Assembly (NCBI RefSeq): GCF_026914185.1
Contig: NC_070559.1
Location: 496,001-560,000, forward strand
DNA length: 64,000 nt
Direction of reading: 5' to 3'
Source: Puccinia triticina
Lineage: Eukaryota > Basidiomycota > Pucciniomycetes > Pucciniales > Pucciniaceae
Below, piece after piece: positions 43,235 to 53,717 of the stretch. The stretch's first letter is position 1, and each line of letters starts with the position of its first letter. Under the pieces are notes generated by a model, which was not told the DNA's origin, did no database searches, and worked only from the letters and a program-made list of their open reading frames with translations. A program made the translations under genes and the position numbers.

Positions 43235-46116
43235 CCCCCCCACTCGACAAGACCGCTCCGATAGCCACCCGTACTTGGTATTGGTGAGTCAAAGGCGGCA
43301 GGTTTTTTGTGAAAATATCCGCAAACTGGTTCTTAGTGTTGACCCAGGCGAGAGTTACCTGTTTGCAAAAGAGCGCCTGATTCGTAATGTAGAACTCACG
43401 ATCGGTGTGACGGGTACGTTTGTTAGATGCTTCGTCCAAGCAGATCTTTACAGCTGCCTGATTGTCGCAGAGTAAGTGGCCCATAGGTTCAGATCCAGTC
43501 ATATCCGTAATTAGATGGCGTATCCAAAGTAATTGTTTCGTACCATGGCCCAGAGCCATATATTCGGCATGTGCCGTCGAAGACGCTATGGTAGCCAGTC
43601 GACGCGCCACCCAGTGTATATATGGGGGACCCATGAAACAAAACAAGAATCCCGTAGTTGGAGCGGGAAAATTCTCCCCCCCAATTTGCGTCCGCAAAGC
43701 ACACAAGACGTGGGCTAGCGGGATTTGGCTTGAGGAACAACTTCTGGTCTCTAGTTGCCGCCACATAATTCACAAGGTGTTGTAGGCATTTCCAGTGCTT
43801 GGTACCAGGACACTTGGAGAAACGCGATAAAAAATTCACACCAAAAGTGATATCCGGACGTGACCCAGCGGAGAGATAACTCAAGAATCCAAGAATAGAA
43901 AGGTACTTGGATGAGTCTAGTCCCGGGCCGTCCGTGCAAGATAATGGCAAGTTTCCTACTGGGAGAGGTGTCTTGGCGTGACTAGCGCCGTCCCAGTGTA
44001 AAGAAAGTAACTTAGACACAAGTTTAGGTTGGCCGAGACTGAATCCAGATGAGTCGCGAGCTACATTGAGCCCGACGATTTCAGAGAGCAAGGAAGACCA
44101 CTTAATTTCTAAACTATCCAACAGAGCTAGCTCCAGGTCCCGCAGGATCTGAGAGGAAGAACCAGTGACGATCCCATTGTCCACGTGTATCCATACCACA
44201 GAGGGGCCATCCCGTTTGCGGAGCACATAGACACTGTTATCAAACTGGGAACTTTCATATCCAAGTCTGCCAAGGGTCGCCGACAAATGCTGCCACCAAC
44301 AGCGCGCCGCCTGACAAGTACCATAAAGAGCTTTGTGGAGTAGGCAGGCGTGTCCAGCGGCAACGTCGAGACCATCAGGAGGGGCAACCCAAACTTCTTC
44401 ATCTATAGGAGAGTTTAGGTAGGCAGCCACAAAATCAAAAGTGTGGACAGGCCAACCATTCATGGCCGCAATTGATAACACAAGGCACATAGAAACGAAA
44501 GTCGCCGTAGGCGCAAAAGTACTGTTAAAGTGTTCCCCTTCTACCTGCGCAAAACCCTTCGCCACATACCAAGCTTTGAATCGGAGTATGACACCAGTTG
44601 CAGAAAGCTTCCTGGCAAATACCCATTTAGCCCGCAGTATCTTAGTCCCCTTCGGAACCGGTTTGATAGACCAGACGCCTAGTCGATGAAGGTTGGACAG
44701 CTCTTCTTGGATGGCAGCGAGCCATTTCGTACTGTCGACATCCTTTGTTGCTTGCTTAAATGTAGTAGGAACCGATGCATCTAAGATTTCCGCGACGGAG
44801 TTACAAATGAAGTCGACCATGTCGTCTTGTGATTGAACAAGCTCCTTGTCTTCAAATCGACCCAGTTGTAAAACTAGGGTGTCGGTGAATGAAAAACTTG
44901 GCGATGACGAGATAGAGCTAGGAAAATCTGGAAAAGTAGCAACCGCCGAATGGCAATAAGTTCCGAGATCAGGAACCCAAAAACCCCACCCTTTTGATTC
45001 AGGGAGGTAAAAGACGGCATAACCGCGTAGTGCTTGATCGTCTAGTTTTCGCCGTTTTTCTGCAGGCACGTGGACGAAAGCCAAAGAACCAAACGGACAG
45101 AGGCGATCCACGTTCGGTTTTATACCAAAAATACGCTCGAAAGGTGTCATCTCGCCACTGGCCGCGTTAGGAATACGGTTGAGCGTATAACAGGCCCATA
45201 CAAAAGCCAAGCCCCAGAATTCCTTGGGGAGCGTGCTGTCCAACAGAATGGTGCGGCCCATATCTTGGAGAGTATGATTAAACTGCTCGATGGTGCCGTT
45301 CTGGTAATGGTGGTACGCGACAGACCTTTCGGTGGTGATTCCCATTGCTGCCAAGAAATCCCCCAAGAATTTGCTGTTGAATTCACCGCCATTATCGGAA
45401 CGTAGAATTTTCAAACTACAACCCGTACGGCGCTCAAGGCGTAAGATAGTATCTTGTAGCACTCCGCAAGCTTTGCTTTTCTTGATCAGAACTTTTACTT
45501 CTGCGTAACCGGACCCGATATCCCGGATAGTTAAAACATATAAGCCGCCGCCGAGTGCCTGGAGCTCGAACGGGCCAACCAAGTTGACGTTCCACGCATC
45601 TATGGGCTGGAAATCTCGACGATCCAAAGTCAACGTATTCCGGTTCACACTTTTAGAGATCATGCAGGAGGGACACTGAATGTCACCTCGGGGGAGTGTC
45701 TTAGGGAGGCCTAAGGCCACACCGAGGGCCATCATTCGCTGGATGGTCCTTAGACTTGCATGTCCAAATCGCCTATGGACGTGCAGGAGTAAAGATTTGT
45801 CCGCAGTTAAATGTGGCATTTCGAAAGGTCGGGTTGTCGCAACAGGGACAGAATATTCAAAAGGAACAAAACCTTTCTTCACGGTCACAGCAGAGACATT
45901 CACAGGCGATACAATTTGCAATGCCGGACAAACTTGCGTACAGACGGTAGATGCGACAGATGAAGAGGGCAAAACAGCGGACGGAGAACAAGCGACACTT
46001 TGAGTAACAACAGAATTTGCTTGAGATACAATGGCTTTGGCCGTAGGAACAACAGGGGGGCAGATACAGAAGAATGAGGAGAAACAAAGGAATGTAGCGG
46101 AGCCGGGAGATCCCAT
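43227..46116 (-). pseudogene. Copia C pol: integrase, RT, RNase H
   Basis: A long frame (46,116-43,489) holds the pre-integrase zinc region (HRRFGHASLRTIQ, CPSCM), the integrase core (SDNGGEFNSKF and NGTIEQFNHT present), RT (FVAAYLNSPIDEEVW) and the RNase H start (CFADANWGGE). The first integrase Asp reads WNVNLVGPF (codon 45,593-45,595), and the RT pair reads HVDNGIVTG (codon 44,176-44,178). At a seven-C run (43,676-43,682) the frame shifts, and RNase H continues (STAHAEYMALGHGTKQL, LCDNQAAVKI) to 43,227. The enzymes would reverse-transcribe and integrate element RNA; the Asp changes should abolish both activities. Confidence 0.9.
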
Positions 46117-46790
46117 TTCCGAGAAATGGGGTTAAGGGTCAAGCGAGTCCAAAAATGACGACCACAAGAGATGTAAAAAGAGTCAGCATGAAAAGAGAGG
46201 GAAAAGCCGGCCAATCGTAGAGCTGCCGGTGAAATGAGTGTGTGCGCTGCATCAGGGCAGTATAGAACTTCATCAATCAGTGTAGGGATTGAACTTGCCC
46301 CCGGGAAAGTTAGCGTTCCCTTTGCTGTAATGAAACGAGGGGGGCCATTAGTGGCTACACGGAGGGGGATAGGTTTACTAAGTAGCGTGAAGTTTGTGAG
46401 AGCTAACCTGTCACCGGTCAGGTGATGAGTTGCTCCGGTGTTGAAAATTGCAGGACTGTCTGCGTAGGGAGCCCAGGATGCAGCCGAGAAAGATAAACTG
46501 CCAAAAGAAGGCTGAGTAGCGCCAACATCGCAATCCATCTCGAACATTTGGGCCAAGGGTTGGATGTTGTTTGCCACGGGCGCGTCTTGGGGCATGGCGT
46601 ACATCTGCGGGGCAGGCTGCATGTTGAACATTGCAGTCGGATCTTGAGGCATGGCGTACATTTGTGGTGCCGGTTGCATGACAAACATCTGAGGCACGTC
46701 GGGTGGTAGCAGTACCTCTGATGAAGCTTCACGAGCCGCAGGCCGGGGTTGATAGCCCTGTGGGTAAACAGGCCAATAATTATCAGCTGG
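45900..46790 (-). pseudogene. Copia C Gag C terminus and protease
   Basis: The frame continues gag after the gypsy insertion (QPADNYWPVYPQGYQPRP), with two MYAMPQD repeats, then the protease region AIFNTGATHHLTGDR. The catalytic Asp of DTGATHH is Asn (codon 46,440-46,442). At a G6 run (46,055-46,060) the frame shifts into that of pol, so both frames overlap at 45,900-46,116. Confidence 0.88.
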
Positions 46791-46794
46791 TTGT

Positions 46795-47746
46795 TGTGGT
46801 GCTCCATTCCAAACCATAAGTAGTATTTTATTGCTTTTCTTTACATATATTCATCATTACATTGCCCATTTCCCCATAACCCTTCACAAATACTTCATTA
46901 TTATTGCATATTCAGATTCTACGCCAAATTTTACCTATAGTCACTCATACATAGTACCCCCTTATCTTCAATGGTTCAGTAGTTATAAAGGATATAAGAC
47001 TTACAGACAACCTACATTCTTCATTAGTTACAATACTCATTTCATTAGTAACCTACTTGAATCATTACAGTAAATTCCTTTTACATATTTATTCTCACAT
47101 ACTAAACTCTTTACATACATTTCTTATTATGTACACCTTACATCATTGGATCTGTGCTTACCTCTTTCAGTAGTGCTCATCATTACAAGTAGTTACTATG
47201 TTCTCATCACTCTTCCCCATTAGTACATTCTTTTATTCCCATAACCAGCATTCCCCTTTCAGCATTGCTCATCATTACATACTGTTACTATGTTCACATC
47301 ACTCTTCCTCATTTGTACAACCTTCATTCTCATAGCCAGAACTCCTCATTGTCTGTGCTCATCCTTCCTTCATATAAGAACTGTCTTTCCCCTCTCACTT
47401 GTACCTCATGCAGAATTTATAGATAATTTTAGATACAGAAATTATAAGTGCCCATTCTCATCAACCCATTGCCATTGAACCATTGCCCATTGCTCCCCCC
47501 CCCCCCTTTCAACCATTGCTCCAACTCTCTTACCCTCAGTAGTCAGTAGTTAAGCTCATAGTACTAGCTCCTAAGATCAAGCAGAAATCAGCCACACCTT
47601 TTCTTCTTTTTCTTAGTGTTACTCTCATCCCCTCAGCATTAGTCAGGAAGGAAGCCTCATCAGCACCCTTGCATAGCTTACATTAGTACTAGTGTTGCTA
47701 TCCATTTCCCTTCCAAGCTCTATTCTCCCCTTTGAGTAGTTCCACA
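46795..47746 (+). repeat. Gypsy 5' LTR (952 bp)
   Basis: It runs TGTGGTGCTCC to AGTAGTTCCACA and is T- and A-rich. Open frames inside it recur identically in the 3' LTR and are not genes. As the 5' LTR it should carry the promoter. Confidence 0.93.
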
Positions 47747-47748
47747 AG

Positions 47749-47760
47749 TGGTGTCCCAAC
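47749..47760 (+). promoter_or_regulatory. Gypsy primer-binding site
   Basis: TGGTGTCCCAAC begins two bases after the LTR. Its TGG complements the CCA end of a tRNA whose last bases would be GTTGGGACACCA. I cannot name the tRNA from this alone. Confidence 0.7.
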
Positions 47761-47972
47761 AGTGGCCTTTCTATACTTCAGATATCTTCAGCTCTAGTAA
47801 CACTCTTACCATCAGCTACATACTACTTTTACCTACACATCCTCATACTCCTTTCTTTATAAATCAACCTCCTGCTTTTAGAATCAACTTCAACCAACAA
47901 TAACACTATCAGCATCTCCATTATCAACCTTCAACACTCTTCAGGTTTAGATTCAACTTACCTGCTTCAATC

Positions 47973-50486
47973 ATGTCTGCCCAAGGATCTCCCAACACCA
48001 ATGTTGCTCCCAGTCTTTACCCTCCAGTGGATCCATCCAGTAATGCTGCAGTTCAGGACTCCACCACTTCCAATGCTGGTCAGACTCAGGTTCCTCCTAC
48101 TGGTCCAGGTTACCAACCTTCTTCTACTGGTCCAGGTCCACAGGCTTCTTCCAATGCTCCAGATCCTCAGGTTTCTTCTACTCCACAAGTCAACTCCAGT
48201 TCTTACAGACCTCCATTTGGACCTCAGACTTCTGGTATCCCTAGATACACAGGATATAGAGATACCAATCAGCCTTCAGAAGATTCAGAAGATTTAGAGG
48301 CACCTCCACCCCGTTTTCCCAGGTTCCAGAGCCAAAGGGACGACTCAACACACTCCACCAGGTCCAACACTCACTTTTTAAATAAGGAACCAGCTATGCC
48401 TAGGTATCAGGATCCTTTCAGCAGAGGAGTAAAGATCAAACCCATGGACAAGGAGCTCTTCTTTGATGGAACCAACATGCCTGTGGAGAAATTCATTAGA
48501 AGGTATGAAAGTGCTGGAAGAGATGATGGTGCTAACTCTAAGGAACTGGCTGGACAAATCATTGCTTTTATCAAAGGGTTGGACCTTAAGGATGAAGTGG
48601 AAGACATGTCAGGCCATGAAAACTTGGATTGGGAAACCCTGAAGAAACAGTTACTCACCAGATTTGGAACCTCTCAGCCATTGGTCAGATATACCAGGGA
48701 GGATCTCAGGAAACTAGTCTACAAATCAGCTCAGGATGGAGGAATCAGAACCTTGGAAACCTTCAACACATTCAGAAACAAGTTTGAAACCATCACTCAC
48801 TACTTGGTAAGAATGGGGTACAGTACCAGCCTGGAGGAATTCAGACACCTTCTTTTGGAAACTCTTCACAAGGATCTGGATCAAAGGGTTACTAGGAGCT
48901 TGATGAAGGACAATCAAATGCTAGCCTCAAAGGATGGAGGTGATATCTTGCCAGACACTGAAACTCTTCTTACCTACATTCACCAGGAAGTTTACTCAAG
49001 ATCAGTGGTCAACAGAAGGACTGAATGGAGGGCAGAAGAGAAATTCACTTTGGACAACTCACCTAGGACCTCCAAACCCACACCTGCTACTCAGGGAGCT
49101 GCCCCTACTGCTTCTACTTCTCTGGACAAACAAGTGGAACTCCTTACCAAACAACTTGCATCTCTCACTGCTGGCAAAGGACTACCTCCCCACACGGACA
49201 AACCTGCTAGGACCTGGCCATTCAAATGCTATTATTGTCATCAGGAAACCCATGGAACCAACAGCTGCTCTCAACTTGCCCAGGACATGTCTAGTGGTGC
49301 TGTTATCAAGGATGGAAGAGATTACAGACTTCCAGACAAATCAGTTATTCCCTGGATTCCAAGCAGACCAATCAGAACCCCAGGGGAAGAGTACTCTAAA
49401 ACTAAGCTCACATATTCTTTTGGCCAACTAGAGGAGGACCCAGTCTATTATCAAACCCATAGTTATGAAGCAGACCTTGGAAAGAGGACTAGAAACAACT
49501 CTAAGGATCAGGATGAAGAGGAATCAGCCAAGGCAGACAAAAGGATCAGGAAGGAGAAACAGGACCTAATGGACATGGATACAGAGGACTTACTTCACAT
49601 GACACAGCCCCCTACTCCTAGTGCTTCCAAATCCCCTACTTCAAAAGGCTCCCCTCAGGTCGGATTCCAGGATAAGGACAAGGATTCAACCACTGCACCT
49701 AAGGACAAACCAGTTAAGAAAACCTATTTGGAAAAGACTTTGGCCAAGGAGTACCCAGGAATTGAAGAGGAAGTGGCTAGTAGGATGTTGACTGCAGGAA
49801 AGATGGAGTTGGCCTTTGGAGAAATCTTTGCTATATCACCAGGAGTTACTGACTGTATTAGGAAGAAGATAACCAACAGAAGGGTCCCATTGGATGGTGT
49901 CAAATCAGCAAACTTCACAGACATGGAGGATGGAGAAGAACCAGCACAGGAGCAACCCACTACTCACTACTCCTGCCCCCTTGGATACATCACCATCACT
50001 ATTGGAGGAGAGAAACATCAAGCACTCTTGGATACTGGCTCTATGGTCAACATTATTCCTGAAACTCTTGCACATAAACTTGGATTAGTACTCACTGCTA
50101 AATCTATGAAGCTCAAAGGAATTGGAGGTCACCTTACTGATATACCTGGAATTGCTGAAGATGTGGAGGTAACCATTGGGAAAGTAGTCAGGACAGTTCA
50201 TTTCTGGGTAGCCAAAGGACCAGTTCAGATGATTATTGGAAAGCCTTTCTTGATGGATGTCTCAGCTAACATCAACTACAATGGAGCCAGAGGAGAAGCA
50301 CTTTCAATCATGGATTCAGCTGGTCAGACTTTTTTGGTTCCAATCATACTCCCCAGTAATCAGAAGTGGGAAACCAGCATACCTTCCAATTCTGGACTGT
50401 TAAATTTTTTAGATGGAGACCAGGTTTTCAGTTCCCTTCCCTTACAACTGCAACCCTGGAAAACAACCAAAAGCAACAAACTGTAG
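47973..50486 (+). CDS. Gypsy Gag-protease polyprotein (837 aa)
   Basis: It starts MSAQGSPNTNVAPSLYPPVD. A Pro/Ser-rich N terminus (to about residue 150) is followed by a gag core (ELFFDGTNMPVEKFIRRYES; DWETLKKQLLTRFGTSQP), a CCHC knuckle CYYCHQETHGTNSC near residue 418, an acidic and Lys-rich middle, and an aspartic protease with LLDTGSMVNIIPETLAHKLG (Asp near 686) and IIGKPFL. Placing the protease in the gag frame rather than the pol frame fits one basidiomycete gypsy group. The frame is intact and poor in CpG. It ends at TAG, and pol starts 60 bases later in the same frame. Gag assembles the particle and the protease matures it. Confidence 0.92.
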   Translation: MSAQGSPNTNVAPSLYPPVDPSSNAAVQDSTTSNAGQTQVPPTGPGYQPSSTGPGPQASSNAPDPQVSSTPQVNSSSYRPPFGPQTSGIPRYTGYRDTNQPSEDSEDLEAPPPRFPRFQSQRDDSTHSTRSNTHFLNKEPAMPRYQDPFSRGVKIKPMDKELFFDGTNMPVEKFIRRYESAGRDDGANSKELAGQIIAFIKGLDLKDEVEDMSGHENLDWETLKKQLLTRFGTSQPLVRYTREDLRKLVYKSAQDGGIRTLETFNTFRNKFETITHYLVRMGYSTSLEEFRHLLLETLHKDLDQRVTRSLMKDNQMLASKDGGDILPDTETLLTYIHQEVYSRSVVNRRTEWRAEEKFTLDNSPRTSKPTPATQGAAPTASTSLDKQVELLTKQLASLTAGKGLPPHTDKPARTWPFKCYYCHQETHGTNSCSQLAQDMSSGAVIKDGRDYRLPDKSVIPWIPSRPIRTPGEEYSKTKLTYSFGQLEEDPVYYQTHSYEADLGKRTRNNSKDQDEEESAKADKRIRKEKQDLMDMDTEDLLHMTQPPTPSASKSPTSKGSPQVGFQDKDKDSTTAPKDKPVKKTYLEKTLAKEYPGIEEEVASRMLTAGKMELAFGEIFAISPGVTDCIRKKITNRRVPLDGVKSANFTDMEDGEEPAQEQPTTHYSCPLGYITITIGGEKHQALLDTGSMVNIIPETLAHKLGLVLTAKSMKLKGIGGHLTDIPGIAEDVEVTIGKVVRTVHFWVAKGPVQMIIGKPFLMDVSANINYNGARGEALSIMDSAGQTFLVPIILPSNQKWETSIPSNSGLLNFLDGDQVFSSLPLQLQPWKTTKSNKL

Positions 50487-50546
50487 ACACTCATTCAGCA
50501 AAATATAAATCAACTCTAAAAAAAAATAAAACCAGTAAACCAACCA

Positions 50547-53537
50547 ATGCCATTATCTCTCAATCCCCCATTATCAAGACCACCACTCTCCAGAGATCCT
50601 TACCTCACTCCTTTGAGCCCATTTCCTCCACCATTCACTCCTACCTCTAAGATTACTCAAGAAAGGCTGGACCTCATCAACTTTGGACCTCCTGGATGGC
50701 TCTCTCCTCAAGAATATCTCCTGCTGGTATGGGTAATTGTGATTAGACAAGGAGCTTTGGCTTTTGTGGAAACAGAAAGAGGCCTTCTTAAACACACCTA
50801 TGGACAGCCTTATATTATTCCAGTCATTCCCCATGAACCTTGGCAACAGAAACCAATTCCAATTCCTGCACCCATCAAGGACCAGGTTATAAAATTGGTA
50901 AGGGAAAGACTCAGCACTGGCCTCTATGAACAATCCTTTTCCAGTTATTCCAGCCCTATATTTTGTGTAAAGAAGCAGGATGGTAAGCTTAGAATTGTAC
51001 ATGACCTTCAGAAACTCAACAAAGTCACCATTAAGGACGCTGGACTACCACCAAAGACAGAGGAACTCATTGAATCATTCACTGGAAGGGCTTGCTATGG
51101 ACTAGGTGATATTATGGGAGGATATGATGAAAGAGAATTAGCTCCAGAATCCAGACCTTTGACCACCTTTGAAACACCCCTTGGAAGATTTCAACTTACC
51201 AGATTACCCCAAGGAGCCACCAATTCAGTTGCAGTTTACCAGGCCCAAATGATGTGGATACTCCAGGATGAACTACCTCAACATATGGGAATCTTTGTGG
51301 ATGATGGAGGTATAAAAGGACCAACCTCTGACTACAATGAAGAAACTCTAAAGGACAACCCCCAGATTAGAAGATTTATCTATGAATATGCCATTACTCT
51401 GGAAAGGATTCTTTTCAGGATTGAAGAAGCTGGACTCACCATCTCTGGGAAGAAATTTGCTTGCTGTGTACCTGCTCTGGATCTGGTTGGCCATGTGGTT
51501 TGTAAGGAAGGCAGAAGGATATCCATCAAGAAGCTCAACAAAATTGAAACCTGGCCAATTCCCACCACTCCTTCAGATGTCAGAGGATTCCTAGGTATCT
51601 GTGTATATGTTAGAATGTTCATTAAAAATTACTCAACCCTCACTGCTCCACTCAGAAGACTCACCAGGAAGGACTCCTCTTGGGATTGGACTGAAGATTT
51701 CCAGGATGCCTTTGAGGACCTTAAAAGGATTGTTGGAACTGATATCACCCTAAAGAAATTGGACTATGGACCTGATGCTGGCTTAATCAAACTCTCAGTG
51801 GACTCCAGTGTTATTGCTGCAGGTACTGTTCTTACTCAACAGGATTCTGACGGATTGGATAGGCCTGTGTTATATGAGTCAGTAGTCTTTTCACCCAGGG
51901 AATCAAAGTACTCACAATCCAAATTAGAACTCTGTGGTGTTGCCAAGATCCTCAAGAAACTTCAAACCAAACTGTGGGGCCAACATTTTCAACTCAGAGT
52001 GGATGCCCAGTGCCTTATTGGAATGATCAAAAACCCTTCACTTCCCAATGCCCCTATGAACAGATGGATTGGATTTATTCAGTTATTCTCCTATGACCTT
52101 GTTCACACTCCTGGAAAAACTTTCACCTTACCTGATGGACTTTCAAGAAGACCCCCTAATTCTGATGAAGATGATTGTCCTAGCTTTGATGAAGATGAAA
52201 CCTGGATCAAACCTCACCCTGGATTTGGAACTAAACATTCTTCTTTTGGCCTGCTTCTGGGGACATCAGCTAAGTTGGGGGAGGGGGTAAGTAACTTGCA
52301 GCAAGGAATTTGGAAGCACCTCCAGGAATACCTTTCAACCATGAACAGACCTCCAGGATGCAGCAGCCTGGAATTCAAGCAAATTTTGCATAAATCAGCC
52401 AACTTCTTCCTTTCCAATGGAGTCTTGCACAGGATCAACAAACCATTCTCCCAGATAGTAGTCACCTCTCCTTCAGCTCAGAAATCCATCCTCAATTCCC
52501 TTCATGAATCCTTAGGCCACAGAGGTATTGCTGAAACCTACAGAAGGATTAAACTCAGATTTTGGTGGCCAGGTCTCAAGAGAGGTGTTACCAAGTGGGT
52601 CCAGTCTTGTGAAACTTGCCAGAAGAGGAGTTCAAAATTGCCAATGGAACCCAAGAAACCTACAGGAGCAGCAACCATCTTTGGAAGAGTCAGTTTGGAT
52701 ACAGTTCACATCAAAGCTGGCAAATGGAAGTACCTGGTAATTGAAAGAGATGACCTTTCTGGATGGGTAGAGGCAGTTGGACTAGAAAAGATTCAGGCAA
52801 AGAAAATCTCTCAGTGGTTCTTGGAAAACTGGATCTACAGATATGGAGCCCCTTGGTCAGTCACAGTGGATGGAGGCTCTGAATTTGGACAACAATTTCA
52901 AAAATCCCTTCTGGAATCTGGAATCAAAATCAAAGTCACCACTCCTTATTATCCTGAAGCAAATGGTATGGTAGAAAGAGGACATCAGGCAATTAAGGAT
53001 ACCTTGGTCAAGCTCTGTGGAAAGGAAGGCAAGAAATGGAGGAATTATTTACCTTTGGTTTTATTTGCAGACAGAATTTCCACCAAAAGATCAACTGGAT
53101 ACTCACCTTATGAACTAGTTCTTGGACAGCCCCCCATCTTACCCATTGACTTAGAATTGGAAACCTTCTTTGGAGTGGATTGGTCAAAGGTAGAATCAGC
53201 TCAGGATCTTTTATTGGCTAGGACTCAGCAGCTTGAAAAATGGGATACCATCTTGCAGCAAGCACACCAGCAGCTTATGGATTCCAGGAAGAACTCTGTG
53301 GACTATTGGAACAGAAAGAAAACATCAAGGCAGCCACTAAAGAAAGGTCAATTAGTAGTAGTGTATAATAAATCTTTGGACTCTCAGTTTGGCAAGCTCT
53401 TTGAAAATAAATGGAATGGCCCTTACAGAATCAAGGCTCAAAACCCAGGAGGATCTTATATCTTGGAAGAATTAGATGGCACAGAACTGGCCAGAAGGTT
53501 TGCTGCAACTCATGTCAAGGAATACCACTCCAGGTAA
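50547..53537 (+). CDS. Gypsy Pol: RT, RNase H, integrase (996 aa)
   Basis: It starts MPLSLNPPLSRPPLSR. RT has KLRIVHDLQKLNKVTI, GLGDIMGGYDE (first Asp) and the active site GIFVDDGGIKGP. RNase H has LSVDSSVIAAGTVLTQQ, KLELCGVAKI, RVDAQCLIGM and PDGLSRR. Integrase has an HHCC finger (HESLGHRGIAE; CETCQKR), the DDE residues in VSLDTVHIKAG, TVDGGSEFGQQF and PEANGMVERGHQ, and a C-terminal GPYRI motif. There is no chromodomain. All catalytic residues are present, unlike every other pol in the window. Two stop codons (TAG 50,484, TAA 50,517) separate it from gag, so simple readthrough is unlikely; re-initiation, splicing or a separate start is needed. Confidence 0.93.
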   Translation: MPLSLNPPLSRPPLSRDPYLTPLSPFPPPFTPTSKITQERLDLINFGPPGWLSPQEYLLLVWVIVIRQGALAFVETERGLLKHTYGQPYIIPVIPHEPWQQKPIPIPAPIKDQVIKLVRERLSTGLYEQSFSSYSSPIFCVKKQDGKLRIVHDLQKLNKVTIKDAGLPPKTEELIESFTGRACYGLGDIMGGYDERELAPESRPLTTFETPLGRFQLTRLPQGATNSVAVYQAQMMWILQDELPQHMGIFVDDGGIKGPTSDYNEETLKDNPQIRRFIYEYAITLERILFRIEEAGLTISGKKFACCVPALDLVGHVVCKEGRRISIKKLNKIETWPIPTTPSDVRGFLGICVYVRMFIKNYSTLTAPLRRLTRKDSSWDWTEDFQDAFEDLKRIVGTDITLKKLDYGPDAGLIKLSVDSSVIAAGTVLTQQDSDGLDRPVLYESVVFSPRESKYSQSKLELCGVAKILKKLQTKLWGQHFQLRVDAQCLIGMIKNPSLPNAPMNRWIGFIQLFSYDLVHTPGKTFTLPDGLSRRPPNSDEDDCPSFDEDETWIKPHPGFGTKHSSFGLLLGTSAKLGEGVSNLQQGIWKHLQEYLSTMNRPPGCSSLEFKQILHKSANFFLSNGVLHRINKPFSQIVVTSPSAQKSILNSLHESLGHRGIAETYRRIKLRFWWPGLKRGVTKWVQSCETCQKRSSKLPMEPKKPTGAATIFGRVSLDTVHIKAGKWKYLVIERDDLSGWVEAVGLEKIQAKKISQWFLENWIYRYGAPWSVTVDGGSEFGQQFQKSLLESGIKIKVTTPYYPEANGMVERGHQAIKDTLVKLCGKEGKKWRNYLPLVLFADRISTKRSTGYSPYELVLGQPPILPIDLELETFFGVDWSKVESAQDLLLARTQQLEKWDTILQQAHQQLMDSRKNSVDYWNRKKTSRQPLKKGQLVVVYNKSLDSQFGKLFENKWNGPYRIKAQNPGGSYILEELDGTELARRFAATHVKEYHSR

Positions 53538-53559
53538 AAACAATAAATAAGGAATAATC

Positions 53560-53717
53560 AATTCATTTCTCTTCTCTTTTCTCTTTCTCATCTTCTTACA
53601 CAATAACATAAAAACAAAATAAAATCAAATCTATAAACAAATCAGAAATAAATCAATAAAAATCAGTTTCAAACACTCTCAAATAAAATAACTAAATATA
53701 AAAATCAAAAAGCTCAC
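53560..53717. other. AT-rich segment after pol; possible last exon of the antisense gene
   Basis: After the pol stop, pyrimidine-rich sequence on the plus strand includes, on the minus strand, candidate acceptors TTTATAG and TGTAAG. The second would add a basic tail (KMRKRKEKRN). Confidence 0.35.

Noticed and set aside
46831..47478. Two small proteins repeated identically at 56,388-57,035
   Set aside because: They lie inside the two LTR copies. The identity reflects LTR identity, not duplicated genes.
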